Assembly: GCF_000235505.1 (NCBI RefSeq)
Contig: NZ_JH379027.1
Span: 917,408 to 981,407 of the forward strand
DNA from: Hungatella hathewayi WAL-18680
GTDB taxonomy: Bacteria > Bacillota > Clostridia > Lachnospirales > Lachnospiraceae
DNA length: 64,000 bases
Direction: 5' to 3'
Both the position numbers and the translations under genes were made by a program. The notes beneath the pieces are model-generated. The model was not told the origin of the DNA. It ran no database searches and saw only the letters and a list, made by a program, of their open reading frames with translations. Of this stretch, positions 17,639 to 27,586 are shown piece after piece. How positions within the stretch are numbered: the stretch's first letter is position 1; every line of letters begins with the position of its first letter.

Positions 17639-18454
17639 ATGTGGATAGACGAGGTTTTTGGAGACAGGAAACCGGTGATTGGGATGGTACATATCCAGGC
17701 ATTACCCGGCACAGCCTGTTATCGCGGGGATCATGATTTGAGCCGCATCGTGGCGCAGGTGAGTGAGGATTACAACAATCTTGTGAACGGCGGCATCGAC
17801 TCGGTTATCTTCTGCAATGAATTTGACAAGCCGTACTCCAGACATGTGGAGCCGCATATCGTGGCGGTGATGACGACGATTATCGACAGGGTTTTAGAGC
17901 ACGGCAGGAGGGTTCCCTTCGGGGTGGACATCCAATGGGATGCGAAGGCGGCTCTGGCTATTGCGATGGCCACCGGGGCCGATTTTATCCGGGGGATTGT
18001 CTGTGGAACCTTCTGCGGGGATTTGGGATTGTTTACACCGGATGCGGAGGAGATCATCAATTACAAACATAAAATTGGCGCAAATCATATTAAAGTTCTG
18101 ACAAATCTGTCACCGGAATTTTCTGCAACGCTTGACAACAGACCATTGACGTTAAGAGCGCAGACAGTGATCAAAAGCTGTCTGGTGGATGGTTTATGCG
18201 TTTCGGGGGCCATGGCAGGGGGAATTGCGCCCTATGAGGAGCTGAATCAGGTGAAACAGGCGGTGGGGGATTTTGCGGTGATCGCCAACACCGGAGTGAA
18301 TTTTGACAATGTGGGAGAGATTTTAAAGATTGCCGACGCGTGCTGCGTGGCCACCTGTCTGAAGGTGGACGGACAGTCGGGAAATCCCATTGACAGGGAA
18401 CATGTGAAGCGGTTTATGGATTGTGTAAACGCGGGAAGGAGAGAAGGACTGTGA
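17639..18454 (+). CDS. BtpA/SgcQ-family TIM-barrel protein, copy A
   Basis: Member of the BtpA family (271 residues), named for a photosystem I biogenesis factor, but in heterotrophs such as E. coli SgcQ linked to PTS clusters. Conserved segments include IGMVHIQALPGT, DSVIFCNEFDKPY, VPFGVDIQWD and VIANTGVNFDNV. Its enzymatic role is not established. ATG 17639 follows GGAGAGGG; a TTG at 17624 is possible. The TGA overlaps the GTG start of the next gene. A second copy lies at 19436-20245, on the other side of a phosphotriesterase-like gene. Confidence 0.85.
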   Translation: MWIDEVFGDRKPVIGMVHIQALPGTACYRGDHDLSRIVAQVSEDYNNLVNGGIDSVIFCNEFDKPYSRHVEPHIVAVMTTIIDRVLEHGRRVPFGVDIQWDAKAALAIAMATGADFIRGIVCGTFCGDLGLFTPDAEEIINYKHKIGANHIKVLTNLSPEFSATLDNRPLTLRAQTVIKSCLVDGLCVSGAMAGGIAPYEELNQVKQAVGDFAVIANTGVNFDNVGEILKIADACCVATCLKVDGQSGNPIDREHVKRFMDCVNAGRREGL

Positions 18455-19407
18455 GATATATTGAGACTGTGCTGGGACAGATAAAACCGGAGGAACTGGG
18501 TATTACGGATTACCATGACCATCTGATCACCATCGGAGGCGGTGAGGAGAAGGTGGACAGGGATTTGCGCCTGGACAGGGTGGATTATGCCATCTCGGCC
18601 ATGAAATCATGGAAGGCCCTGGGGGGCGATATGCTGGTGGATATGAATCCCATTGACTGCGGGCGGCAGGTGGAGATGCTGAAGGAGATTTCGGCGGAAT
18701 CAGGTGTCAGAATTATCGCCTGCACGGGATTTCAGCGATCCATCTATTATGACGCGGAGCACTGGGTGAACAAGTACCCGGTGGAGGAAGTGGCTAGGCT
18801 GATTGCGGAGGAAGTGGAGCTTGGCGTGGAGATCAACAATTACAACGGGCCGATTGTGATGCGGAGTACGGCGAAGGCGGGTGTGATTAAGTTTGCCACC
18901 CATTACAACATGATAAAGCCTATGGAGCTCAAGGTGATTGAGGCGGGATGCATGGCTTCGCTGAGAACGGGGGCGCCTATCAGCACCCACACGGAGCGGG
19001 GAACCATGGGGCTGGAAGTGATTGAGCTGGTGAAGAAGTTTGGCGTGGACCCGAGACGGGTGACCCTGGGACATGTGGACAGAAATCCGGATTTGGAGTA
19101 TCACAAGAAGATGGCGGCCCAGGGTGTGACACTGGGATATGACGGGCCATCCAGGGCGAAATACTGGCCTGACTGCGTGCTGATTGAGCTGATTAAGGGG
19201 ATGTGCGAGGCAGGTTACGCGGGAAATATCATGCTGGGCGGAGATAACGGCAGAGCCAGCATGTGGAAGGAGTACGGTGGAGCTTACGGGCACAACTATA
19301 TTCTGGAGAACTTCGTGCCGCGGATGAGGGAATCCGGGATTTCGGAGGAAGATATTCACAAAATGCTGGTGGAGAATCCGGCGAGACAGTTTGCGATTGA
19401 GAAATAG
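18451..19407 (+). CDS. Phosphotriesterase-family protein, probable lactonase
   Basis: Binuclear-metal amidohydrolase of the phosphotriesterase family (COG1735), 318 residues. Expected ligands are visible: the HxH pair in DYHDHL, a Lys in AGVIKFAT that would be carboxylated, His residues in STHTERG and LGHVDRN, and the late Asp in GGDNGR. Studied relatives encoded beside PTS genes in Bacillus and Listeria hydrolyse phosphorylated furanose lactones, so a sugar-phosphate lactonase is the best guess. The GTG start at 18451 has AGGAGAGAAGG upstream and overlaps the previous stop by 4 bp. Confidence 0.83.
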   Translation: MRYIETVLGQIKPEELGITDYHDHLITIGGGEEKVDRDLRLDRVDYAISAMKSWKALGGDMLVDMNPIDCGRQVEMLKEISAESGVRIIACTGFQRSIYYDAEHWVNKYPVEEVARLIAEEVELGVEINNYNGPIVMRSTAKAGVIKFATHYNMIKPMELKVIEAGCMASLRTGAPISTHTERGTMGLEVIELVKKFGVDPRRVTLGHVDRNPDLEYHKKMAAQGVTLGYDGPSRAKYWPDCVLIELIKGMCEAGYAGNIMLGGDNGRASMWKEYGGAYGHNYILENFVPRMRESGISEEDIHKMLVENPARQFAIEK

Positions 19408-19435
19408 GAGAATTTTGGGAGAAGGAGTCAGAATT

Positions 19436-20245
19436 ATGAGCTGGTTAAAAGATGTGATTGGGACGGAGAAAGCGATTATTGCCATGTGCCACTTGCAGGC
19501 CATGCCGGGGGACCCCTATTATGATGCGGAAAAGGGGATGGACTGGGTAGTGGAGAAGGCAAAGGAGGACTTGTGCGCCCTGCAGGATGGCGGTGTGGAT
19601 GCGGTGATGTTCAGCAATGAATTCAGCCTGCCGTATCTGACCAGGGTGAAGACGGAAACGGTGGCGGCCATGGCCCGGGTGATTGGGGAACTGAAGCCTT
19701 TCATCAAGGTGCCTTTTGGGGTTAATGTGCTGTGGGACCCCATTGCGTCTCTGGATTTGGCCATTGCTACGGGAGCACTGTTTGTGCGGGAGATTATGAG
19801 CGGAGTTTACGCCAGTGATTTTGGACTGTGGAACACGAATACGGGGGAGACGGCCAGACATCAGGACCGGCTGGACGCCAAAAATGTGAAGCTGCTCTAC
19901 AATATTGTGCCGGAGGCGGCAAAATATCTGGCGGACCGGGATATCAAAATGGTGGCGAAGACCACAGTGTTTAACTGCCGCCCGGATGCCATCTGTGTGT
20001 CCGGCGCCACGGCGGGAAGCGCCACGGATGTCCATGTGCTGTCGGATGTGAAGAGCGTGCTGCCGGACACGGTGGTGATTGCCAACACCGGGTGCAGGAA
20101 GGATACGATTGAGGGGATTTTGAAGATTGCGGATGCGGCGGTTGTGGGGACGACTTTCAAGTATGACGGAAAGTTCGAGAACCAGGTGGACGTGGAGCGG
20201 GTGAAGGAGTTTATGGAAGTGGTGAGAATGGCCAGGGCGTCGTAG
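19436..20245 (+). CDS. BtpA/SgcQ-family TIM-barrel protein, copy B
   Basis: Second BtpA-family protein of the cluster, 269 residues, clearly related to copy A (IIAMCHLQAMPGD, DAVMFSNEFSLPY, VPFGVNVLWDP, VIANTGCRKDTI) but divergent enough to suggest a different substrate or a heteromeric partner. GAGAAGGAG precedes ATG 19436. Last gene before a strong terminator. Confidence 0.84.
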   Translation: MSWLKDVIGTEKAIIAMCHLQAMPGDPYYDAEKGMDWVVEKAKEDLCALQDGGVDAVMFSNEFSLPYLTRVKTETVAAMARVIGELKPFIKVPFGVNVLWDPIASLDLAIATGALFVREIMSGVYASDFGLWNTNTGETARHQDRLDAKNVKLLYNIVPEAAKYLADRDIKMVAKTTVFNCRPDAICVSGATAGSATDVHVLSDVKSVLPDTVVIANTGCRKDTIEGILKIADAAVVGTTFKYDGKFENQVDVERVKEFMEVVRMARAS

Positions 20246-20260
20246 GGTGCCGGAATATGG

Positions 20261-20300
20261 GAGAGGGGACAGAGTGAATGGCACTGTGCCCTCTCTTTTT
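20261..20300 (+). terminator. Intrinsic terminator of the PTS/BtpA cluster
   Basis: GAGAGGGGACAGAGTG pairs with CACTGTGCCCTCTC around a short loop (one bulge), followed by TTTTT. Confidence 0.85.
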
Positions 20301-20372
20301 GTGTCTGCTGAGGGGACAAATAGTAAGTTTTATGGTATACTTTAAGGCAGATTGCGGAAAGGGGAATGTTTG

Positions 20373-20984
20373 ATGATAAAAAATATTGTGTTTGATATGG
20401 GAAAGGTTCTGGTGGATTACGATTCCAGTAAAGTCTGCCGGCATTTTATAGAAGATGTGGAAGAGCAGAAGAAGGTGGAGACGGCGGTCTTCGTGTCGCC
20501 GGAGTGGATTCTGATGGATATGGGAGTGCTGCCGGAGAAGGATGCGCTGGAGAAGATTTGCAGAAGGCTGGATACGGAACACGAGAAGGAGATGGCCAAA
20601 ATCTGTCTGGCCCACTGGCATGAGTACTGTATGTGGGAAAAAGAGGGGATGGCAGAGCTTGTAAGGGATTTGAAGGAGGCAGGCTTTGGCATCTATCTCT
20701 GCTCCAATGCGTCTTTGCGCCTGCTTGACTGCTACAAGGACGTGATTCCGGGGATTGAGTATTTTGACGGTGTGTTGTTCTCGGCGGAGGTGAAATGTAT
20801 GAAGCCCCAGAGGGAGATGTATGGGCATCTCTTTGAGCGGTTTGGGCTGAAGCCGGAGGAGTGCTTTTTCGTCGATGATTTGCAGCTGAATATTGATGGG
20901 GCGAAAGAATGTGGTATGGACGGGTATTGTTTTGCCGACGGGGATGTGCAGAAATTGAGAAGTGTGCTGTTTGGTCTGGGATAA
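20373..20984 (+). CDS. HAD-superfamily hydrolase, YihX-like
   Basis: Cytoplasmic phosphatase of the haloacid dehalogenase superfamily, 203 residues. Motif I is FDMGKVLVDYD (nucleophile Asp in FDMG), motif II is in LCSNAS, the Lys region is MKPQREMY and motif IV is FVDDLQLNI. The FDMG form with an alpha-helical cap resembles YihX-type sugar-phosphate phosphatases; the substrate is unknown. GGAAAGGGG precedes ATG 20373. The next gene starts 6 bp after the stop. Confidence 0.85.
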   Translation: MIKNIVFDMGKVLVDYDSSKVCRHFIEDVEEQKKVETAVFVSPEWILMDMGVLPEKDALEKICRRLDTEHEKEMAKICLAHWHEYCMWEKEGMAELVRDLKEAGFGIYLCSNASLRLLDCYKDVIPGIEYFDGVLFSAEVKCMKPQREMYGHLFERFGLKPEECFFVDDLQLNIDGAKECGMDGYCFADGDVQKLRSVLFGLG

Positions 20985-20990
20985 GGGGAA

Positions 20991-22655
20991 ATGAGTGTGA
21001 TGTTTGAGAATACGGATGACTGGGTGAAGGAGAAAATCAGGGGGATATCGCACCGGAGCCGGGTGACGTTTACGGCCGCGGCAGCGGCCGGTATTCTTGC
21101 TCATATGTATACGCTGACCAACAAGCTGCCAAACTACGATGAGCTGACGTTTGGGGCCGGAGGAGTCGGTGTGACGGTGTCGTCCGGCCGCTGGGGACTG
21201 GAGGCGCTGCATCAGCTGAGCATCTTATTGGTGGGGGAGAGTTATTCCCTGCCGTGGTTCAGCGGGATGATAGCGATTGTTTTTATGGCGCTGGCGGCAT
21301 GTTATGTGGTGAAGTTTCTGGATATCCGCCAAGATATTCTGTGTGTGCTGACGGGGAGTGTGCTGGTGGTATATCCGGCATTTACCTGTGCCATGTTTTT
21401 TATGTTTACGGCGCGGTATTATGCGTTTGCTGTTTTTCTGATGGCTTGGGGATTGTATCAGTTTGACCGGCAGCTGTCTGTGGCGTCACAGAGAAAGCGG
21501 GAGGGGGTGTCTGGGTACCGGCGGTCCCTATTTTTTGCCTGGCTGGCCGGGATTGGATGTGTGATGCTGGCGACGTCTGTTTTCCAGGCGTATTATCCGC
21601 TGGCGGCGGGACTGTGCGTGGTGAAGCTGATTCAGATGTGCCTTGGAGGTGAGGCTGGGGAGTACGGGAAGGTGTTTCGGAAGGCGTGGATCTATCTGGC
21701 CATGCTGGTGGCCGCTGTGGCCCTTTATATCCTGTCGGCGAAGGCGGTGGCCGCGCTGGCGGGGGACCCGCTCAGTGGATACCGGGGAATGAACCGGCTG
21801 GGAACCATCCGTGCAGCACAGATTCCCTGGATGGTGAAAGAGATTTATAAGAGTGTGATTCTGCTATTCACATCGGATTTTTACCAGGTAAATCCCACGG
21901 CTTTTTTGAGAGTGGCGCTGGCGGTCTGCTGTCTCTTTACGGCGGTGTTGTCGGCGGTGTGTATGTGGCCGAAATGCAGGGAAAAGGGCGGTGTTTTGCT
22001 GACAGCGGAGCTTGTTGTCTTTGTGCTGATACTGCCGTTCTGCCTGAATGGAATTATTATCATGCAGCCGGATTCCTGGTTTTATACGTTGATGGAATAT
22101 GGGACTGTGACGATATTTTTGTGTCCGCTGGCGGTGTTGGATACGGTTCTTAGCGGAGGCCGATTAAACGACGCCTGTCCGGCAAAACTTCGAAAGGCCG
22201 CTGACATTGTCATCACTTTCAGCATTTTATGCTGCGTGGGAATCTACATCTGGTTCGACAACGGCAATTATGTGACCATGGATTACGCCTACCGCAGCGC
22301 GGAGAGCTATTTCACCTCCATGCTGACCCAGGTGCGGATGACGGAAGGGTACACGGATGAGATGCCGGTCTACGTGCTGGGCTGGGACAGTGAGATCGCA
22401 GATAAGAGCTTTGCGTCCAACGGCAGTTTAGAGGTGTTTAACATGGCCGGGAAGAACGACTCACTGGTTCACGCCTGGAACTGGTACGCATTTTTGGAAA
22501 ATTACTTAAATTACCGTCAGTTTGACTGGGATGAGGAGAAGATTGACGAGCTTTGGAGCAGCCCGGAAGCCGGGGCCATGCCCTGCTATCCGGACCAGGG
22601 TTCCATCACCAGGATGGGCGACGGGATTGTGATAAAGATTGCGGAGAAAGAATAA
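20991..22655 (+). CDS. GtrII-like multi-pass membrane glucosyltransferase-domain protein
   Basis: Integral membrane protein of 554 residues with roughly ten helices. The arrangement (early LPNYDELTFG loop after the first helix, then a long run of hydrophobic segments and a soluble C-terminal part from ~430) resembles the GtrII glucosyltransferase-domain family (PF14264), which decorates cell-surface polymers with sugar from a lipid carrier. The assignment is by architecture only. It is co-transcribed with the HAD phosphatase and followed by a good terminator. Confidence 0.65.
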   Translation: MSVMFENTDDWVKEKIRGISHRSRVTFTAAAAAGILAHMYTLTNKLPNYDELTFGAGGVGVTVSSGRWGLEALHQLSILLVGESYSLPWFSGMIAIVFMALAACYVVKFLDIRQDILCVLTGSVLVVYPAFTCAMFFMFTARYYAFAVFLMAWGLYQFDRQLSVASQRKREGVSGYRRSLFFAWLAGIGCVMLATSVFQAYYPLAAGLCVVKLIQMCLGGEAGEYGKVFRKAWIYLAMLVAAVALYILSAKAVAALAGDPLSGYRGMNRLGTIRAAQIPWMVKEIYKSVILLFTSDFYQVNPTAFLRVALAVCCLFTAVLSAVCMWPKCREKGGVLLTAELVVFVLILPFCLNGIIIMQPDSWFYTLMEYGTVTIFLCPLAVLDTVLSGGRLNDACPAKLRKAADIVITFSILCCVGIYIWFDNGNYVTMDYAYRSAESYFTSMLTQVRMTEGYTDEMPVYVLGWDSEIADKSFASNGSLEVFNMAGKNDSLVHAWNWYAFLENYLNYRQFDWDEEKIDELWSSPEAGAMPCYPDQGSITRMGDGIVIKIAEKE

Positions 22656-22673
22656 CAAAGAGACTATATAAAT

Positions 22674-22720
22674 AGAAAGATGGTGAAACGAAGTAAATTC
22701 TGTTACACCGTCTTTCTTTT
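22674..22720 (+). terminator. Intrinsic terminator after the GtrII-like gene
   Basis: AGAAAGATGGTG (22674-22685) pairs with CACCGTCTTTCT (22706-22717), one wobble pair, followed by a short T-run. Confidence 0.75.
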
Positions 22721-22810
22721 ATTCATAGTATCTCCACGACTCATAACCTACGATTATGGATTCAATTCCTATCTCGTATAGATGGAAGCGGGAAAAAACT
22801 ATAGCCGTGG

Positions 22811-22839
22811 TTGAAATCTCGGTGTAAATGGGTTACTAT
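22811..22839 (+). promoter_or_regulatory. Promoter of leuB
   Basis: TTGAAA at 22811-22816 and TACTAT at 22834-22839 with 17 bp between, about 45 bp before the leuB ATG. No T-box or leader peptide was recognised in the short leader. Confidence 0.6.
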
Positions 22840-22883
22840 TAAGAGAAATATAAAAATATACTGTCAAAGGGGAGTGAATCCAG

Positions 22884-23966
22884 ATGAATTATCAAGTTGC
22901 TGTGATTCCGGGCGACGGGATCGGTCCGGAGATTGTGCGTGAGGCCAGGAAGGTGCTGGACCGCGTGGGAGAAGTTTATGGGCATACGTTTACATATACC
23001 GAGGTGTTGATGGGTGGAGCTTCCATTGATGTGCATGGAGTGCCGCTGACGGACGAGGCGCTTAAGACGGCCGGGGAGAGCGACGCCGTGCTGCTGGGAG
23101 CGGTAGGCGGTGATGTGGGGAATTCCAGATGGTATGACGTGGCGCCGAATCTTCGGCCTGAGGCCGGGCTTCTGGCGATCCGGAAGGGATTGAACCTGTT
23201 TGCCAATATCCGCCCGGCTTATCTTTACAAAGAGCTTGCGGACGCCTGCCCTCTGAAAAAAGAAATCATCGGCGACGGATTTGATATGGTGATTATGAGG
23301 GAGCTGACCGGCGGACTTTACTTCGGGGAGCGCCACACGGAGGAAGTGAACGGCGTTATGACGGCGGTCGACACATTGACCTACAACGAGAATGAAATCA
23401 GGCGGATTGCCATCAAGGCCTTCGATATCGCCATGAAGCGCAGGAAACAGGTCATCAGCGTGGACAAGGCAAATGTCCTCGATTCCTCCAGACTTTGGAG
23501 AAAGGTGGTTGAGGAAGTGGCGAAGGACTATCCGGAGGTGAAGCTGACCCACATGCTGGTGGACAACTGCGCCATGCAGCTGGTCATGAATCCGGGACAG
23601 TTCGACGTGGTGCTGACGGAAAATATGTTTGGCGATATCTTATCGGATGAGGCCAGCATGATAACCGGCTCCATCGGAATGCTTTCTTCCGCCAGCTTAA
23701 ACGAGAGCAAATTCGGCATGTATGAGCCAAGCCATGGCTCCGCGCCTGACATTGCGGGCCAGGATATCGCCAACCCGATTGCCACAATTTTGTCGGCGGC
23801 CATGATGCTGCGCTATTCCTTTGACCTGGATCAGGAAGCGGATGCGGTGGAGAAGGCCGTGCAGAAGGTTCTGACCGATGGTTACCGCACTTCGGATATC
23901 TGGTCGGAGGGCTGTGAGAAGGTGGGAACCACGAAGATGGGAGATTTAGTTGCGGCAGCCATTTGA
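22884..23966 (+). CDS. leuB: 3-isopropylmalate dehydrogenase
   Basis: Oxidises and decarboxylates 3-isopropylmalate in leucine synthesis with NAD. 360 residues. Family motifs: GDGIGPEI at the N-terminus, GAVGG, the substrate-binding region with RPAYLYKEL, the Tyr/Lys catalytic parts around ELTGGLYFG and VDKANVL, and the metal site DILSDEASM. The [10 protein letters not shown] motif closes the cofactor site. leuA, leuC and leuD are not in this window; ilvD follows after a 191-bp gap with its own probable promoter. Confidence 0.95.
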   Translation: MNYQVAVIPGDGIGPEIVREARKVLDRVGEVYGHTFTYTEVLMGGASIDVHGVPLTDEALKTAGESDAVLLGAVGGDVGNSRWYDVAPNLRPEAGLLAIRKGLNLFANIRPAYLYKELADACPLKKEIIGDGFDMVIMRELTGGLYFGERHTEEVNGVMTAVDTLTYNENEIRRIAIKAFDIAMKRRKQVISVDKANVLDSSRLWRKVVEEVAKDYPEVKLTHMLVDNCAMQLVMNPGQFDVVLTENMFGDILSDEASMITGSIGMLSSASLNESKFGMYEPSHGSAPDIAGQDIANPIATILSAAMMLRYSFDLDQEADAVEKAVQKVLTDGYRTSDIWSEGCEKVGTTKMGDLVAAAI

Positions 23967-24034
23967 AATGAGCGTGGGAAGGCCATGATTTGACAAAAAT
24001 CTCACAAAAACCTGTCAAAAACCGTGAAAAGCGA

Positions 24035-24062
24035 TTGACAGAAAGGGCTTTAGCGAGATAAA
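24035..24062 (+). promoter_or_regulatory. Probable promoter of ilvD
   Basis: TTGACA at 24035-24040 and a weak -10 (GATAAA, 24057-24062) 16 bp later. Two TGACA/TGTCA words also occur upstream, so an operator may be present. Confidence 0.5.
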
Positions 24063-24090
24063 GTAGTAAATAACAGAAAAAAGCAGAAAA

Positions 24091-24131
24091 AGTTCCCTTT
24101 GCGAGAGTCGTTTTGACTGGCAGAGGGAACT
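24091..24131 (+). promoter_or_regulatory. Stem-loop in the ilvD leader
   Basis: AGTTCCCTTTGC (24091-24102) pairs with GCAGAGGGAACT (24120-24131) with one mismatch, and an inner AGTC/GACT stem extends it. It is not followed by a T-run, so it is a leader structure rather than a terminator; it would lie at the 5' end of an mRNA from the 24035 promoter. Confidence 0.55.
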
Positions 24132-24157
24132 GCAATAAATTTGGGAGGGATTCGCAC

Positions 24158-25822
24158 ATGAAGAGTGATGCAGTGAGAAAAGGAATGCAGCAGGCGCCGC
24201 ACCGTTCTCTGTTTAATGCCCTGGGCATGACGGAGGAGGAGATGAGAAAGCCGATGGTAGGAATCGTCAGTTCCTACAATGAGATTGTTCCGGGCCACAT
24301 GAATCTGGATAAGATTGTGGAAGCCGTGAAGCTGGGCGTAGCCATGGCAGGCGGGACACCGGTGGTATTTCCGGCCATTGCGGTCTGCGACGGGATTGCC
24401 ATGGGACATATCGGCATGAAATATTCGCTGGTGACCAGGGATTTGATTGCGGATTCCACCGAGTGTATGGCGCTGGCCCATCAGTTTGATGCGCTGGTGA
24501 TGGTACCCAACTGTGACAAGAACGTGCCAGGGCTTCTGATGGCGGCGGCACGGATTAATATACCTACGGTGTTCGTCAGTGGCGGACCTATGCTGGCGGG
24601 ACGTGTACAGGGCCACAAGACCAGTCTGTCCAGCATGTTTGAGGCGGTGGGCTCCTACGAGGCAGGCATCATGAGTGAGGAGGAGGTCTACGAGTACGAG
24701 TGCAAGGCATGCCCGACCTGCGGTTCCTGCTCCGGCATGTATACGGCCAACAGCATGAACTGTCTGACCGAGGTCCTTGGTATGGGACTCCGTGGAAATG
24801 GAACGATTCCGGCCGTCTATTCCGAGAGAATCAAGCTGGCGAAGCACGCCGGTATGGCAGTGATGGATATGTATGAGAAGAATATCCGCCCGAGAGACAT
24901 TATGACAAAAGAGGCGTTTATGAACGCACTGACCATGGATATGGTGCTGGGATGCAGTACCAACAGTATGCTTCACCTTCCGGCCATCGCCCATGAGGCG
25001 GGCGTGGAGCTGAACGTGGATATTGCCAATGAAATCAGCTCCAGAACACCGAACCTGTGCCACCTGGCGCCGGCAGGTCCTACTTATATAGAAGATTTGA
25101 ATGAAGCCGGCGGTATTTACGCCGTGATGAATGAGGTCAGCAAGCTGGGCGTGCTGAATCTGGACTGTATGACGGTCACCGGCAAGACGGTGGGCGAGAA
25201 TATCAAGGGCTGTGTCAACAAGAATCCGGAGGTTATCCGTCCGGTGGAGAACCCATACAGCAAAACCGGCGGAATCGCTGTGCTGAAGGGCAACCTGGCG
25301 CCTGATTCCTGCGTGGTGAAACGCTCGGCAGTGGCGCCGGAGATGCTGGTTCACGAGGGACCGGCCAGAGTCTTCGACTGTGAGGAGGACGCCATTGACG
25401 CCATCAAGGGCGGAAAGATTGTGGCAGGTGACGTGGTGGTCATCCGCTACGAAGGCCCCAAGGGCGGTCCTGGTATGAGAGAAATGTTGAATCCCACATC
25501 GGCGATTGCTGGCATGGGACTGGGCTCCAGTGTGGCGCTGATTACGGACGGACGTTTCAGCGGCGCTTCCAGAGGCGCTTCCATCGGCCATGTGACGCCG
25601 GAAGCGGCAGTGGGAGGACCTATCGCCCTGGTGAAAGAGGGAGATATGATTGCAATTGACATCAATGCCAACACCATTACATTGAAGGTATCCGACGAGG
25701 AGCTGGCCGCCAGAAAGACAGAGTGGAAGCCGAGAACACCTCAGGTGACTACCGGCTATCTGGCCCGTTACGCATCACTGGTGACTTCGGCCGACCGGGG
25801 AGCGGTACTGGAAGTGAAATAG
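24158..25822 (+). CDS. ilvD: Dihydroxy-acid dehydratase
   Basis: Iron-sulfur dehydratase of isoleucine and valine synthesis, converting dihydroxy acids to 2-keto acids. 554 residues. Visible family features are [14 protein letters not shown], the cluster cysteines in PNCDKNVPG and [19 protein letters not shown], and the C-terminal [24 protein letters not shown] segment with the active-site Ser. ATG 24158 follows GGGAGGG; an upstream in-frame start at 24113 lies within the leader hairpin. Confidence 0.95.
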   Translation: MKSDAVRKGMQQAPHRSLFNALGMTEEEMRKPMVGIVSSYNEIVPGHMNLDKIVEAVKLGVAMAGGTPVVFPAIAVCDGIAMGHIGMKYSLVTRDLIADSTECMALAHQFDALVMVPNCDKNVPGLLMAAARINIPTVFVSGGPMLAGRVQGHKTSLSSMFEAVGSYEAGIMSEEEVYEYECKACPTCGSCSGMYTANSMNCLTEVLGMGLRGNGTIPAVYSERIKLAKHAGMAVMDMYEKNIRPRDIMTKEAFMNALTMDMVLGCSTNSMLHLPAIAHEAGVELNVDIANEISSRTPNLCHLAPAGPTYIEDLNEAGGIYAVMNEVSKLGVLNLDCMTVTGKTVGENIKGCVNKNPEVIRPVENPYSKTGGIAVLKGNLAPDSCVVKRSAVAPEMLVHEGPARVFDCEEDAIDAIKGGKIVAGDVVVIRYEGPKGGPGMREMLNPTSAIAGMGLGSSVALITDGRFSGASRGASIGHVTPEAAVGGPIALVKEGDMIAIDINANTITLKVSDEELAARKTEWKPRTPQVTTGYLARYASLVTSADRGAVLEVK

Positions 25823-25859
25823 GCATTAACGGAATAGAAGATAAGAAGGAGAATGGTAG

Positions 25860-27539
25860 ATGAAGACAATCACAGGAGCAGAAATTGTGATAGAGTGCTT
25901 AAAAGAGCAGGGAGTTGACACCGTATTTGGCTATCCGGGTGGAACAATCCTGAATATCTATGACGCACTGTATAAACATCAGGATGAGATTACCCACATC
26001 CTGACCTCCCATGAGCAGGGGGCGGCTCATGCGGCGGACGGTTATGCCAGAGCCACGGGAAAAGTGGGCGTATGTATGGCAACCTCAGGCCCCGGGGCCA
26101 CTAACCTGGTGACCGGCATTGCCACGGCCTATATGGATTCCGTGCCTATGGTAGCCATCACCTGCAACGTGGCGGTGAGTCTGCTTGGCAAGGACAGTTT
26201 CCAGGAGGTTGATATCACCGGCGTGACCATGCCGATTACCAAATATAATTTTATTGTAAAGGATATCAGCCGTCTGGCTTATGTGCTTAGAAGAGCGTTC
26301 ACCATCGCAAAGTCAGGGCGGCCGGGACCGGTTCTCGTGGATATCACGAAGGACGTGACGGCCAATACATACGAGTACGAATACATGGCGCCGGAGGAGG
26401 TGGAGCGTCAGACCGACACCATCACGGAGGAGGACATGGAAAATGCGCTGGCGCTGATTCGCAAGTCCAAGAAGCCATTTATCTTCGTGGGCGGCGGCGC
26501 GGTGATTGCCGACGCGGCTGACGAGGTGAGAGCATTTGCCCACAAGATTCAGGCGCCGGTGGCGGATAGTCTGATGGGCAAGGGAGCCTTTGACGGCACG
26601 GATGAACTGTACACCGGCATGGTGGGCATGCACGGGACGAAGACCTCCAACTTTGGATTTACGGAGTGCGACCTGCTGATTGTGGTGGGCGCCCGGTTCA
26701 GCGACCGTGTGACGGGAAATGCGTCCAAATTTGCAAAGAATGCCAAGATTCTCCAGTTGGATGTGGACCCGGCGGAGATTAACAAGAATATCAAGACCAC
26801 GGCCAGCGTGGTGGGGGATGTGAAGGTGATTCTGCGGAAGTTGAACGCCAGACTGGACCCGATTAACCATGACGAGTGGATTGCCCATATTGAGCGGATG
26901 AAGGATATGTATCCGCTGCGGTATGACAAGAATACTTTGACGGGACCTGGGATTATTGAGACGATTTACGAGCTGACACAGGGGGATGCCATCATTACCA
27001 CGGAAGTGGGACAGCACCAGATGTGGGCGGCCCAGTTCTATAAGTATAAGGCGCCGAGGACCTTTTTGACCTCCGGCGGTCTGGGAACTATGGGTTATGG
27101 CCTGGGGGCATCCATCGGGGCGAAGATGGGCTGCAAGGACAAGACTGTGTTCAATATCGCCGGTGACGGCTGTTTCCGGATGAACATGAATGAGATTGCC
27201 ACGGCAACCCGCTACAATATTCCCATCATCCAGGTGGTGGTGAACAACCATGTGCTGGGGATGGTGCGGCAGTGGCAGACCTTGTTCTACGGGAAACGTT
27301 ACTCTCATACAGTGTTAAATGACCAGGTGGATTTTGTGAAGCTGGCGGAGGCCATGGGAGCCAAGGCCTATCTTGTCACCAGGAAAGAGGATTTAAAGCC
27401 GGTGCTTGAGGAAGCCATGGGACTGAATATCCCGGTGGTGATTGAGTGCCAGATTCAGTGTGACGACAAGGTATTCCCGATGGTATCGCCGGGAGCGCCG
27501 ATTCAGGATGTATTTGATGATACGGATTTAAAGATATAA
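25860..27539 (+). CDS. ilvB: Acetolactate synthase, large catalytic subunit
   Basis: Thiamine-diphosphate enzyme making acetolactate or acetohydroxybutyrate for branched-chain amino acids. 559 residues. The N-terminal FGYPGGTILNIYDAL and HEQGAAHAADGYAR segments carry the catalytic Glu. SGPGATNLVTGIA follows, and the TPP motif GDGCFRMNMNEIATATRYN is near residue 435. The small regulatory subunit ilvN and the reductoisomerase ilvC are absent here. It sits 37 bp after ilvD with its own AGAAGGAG site. Confidence 0.93.
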   Translation: MKTITGAEIVIECLKEQGVDTVFGYPGGTILNIYDALYKHQDEITHILTSHEQGAAHAADGYARATGKVGVCMATSGPGATNLVTGIATAYMDSVPMVAITCNVAVSLLGKDSFQEVDITGVTMPITKYNFIVKDISRLAYVLRRAFTIAKSGRPGPVLVDITKDVTANTYEYEYMAPEEVERQTDTITEEDMENALALIRKSKKPFIFVGGGAVIADAADEVRAFAHKIQAPVADSLMGKGAFDGTDELYTGMVGMHGTKTSNFGFTECDLLIVVGARFSDRVTGNASKFAKNAKILQLDVDPAEINKNIKTTASVVGDVKVILRKLNARLDPINHDEWIAHIERMKDMYPLRYDKNTLTGPGIIETIYELTQGDAIITTEVGQHQMWAAQFYKYKAPRTFLTSGGLGTMGYGLGASIGAKMGCKDKTVFNIAGDGCFRMNMNEIATATRYNIPIIQVVVNNHVLGMVRQWQTLFYGKRYSHTVLNDQVDFVKLAEAMGAKAYLVTRKEDLKPVLEEAMGLNIPVVIECQIQCDDKVFPMVSPGAPIQDVFDDTDLKI

Positions 27540-27586
27540 TTCGTTCTTCACCAGATAAATTAAGATTAGGAAAGAGAGGAAAGGTT

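Noticed and set aside
20211..21212. Minus-strand open frame of about 330 codons across the HAD and GtrII-like genes
   Set aside because: Spans two real genes and an intergenic terminator, with composition typical of antisense shadow.
22656..22883. T-box or riboswitch upstream of leuB
   Set aside because: The region holds a simple terminator of the preceding gene and a promoter; no T-box bulge motif or long leader was found.
24050..25591. Long minus-strand open frame (about 500 codons) opposite ilvD
   Set aside because: It lies entirely antisense to a clearly conserved ilvD, is His/Arg-rich as expected of a codon shadow, and has no ribosome site or recognisable domain.
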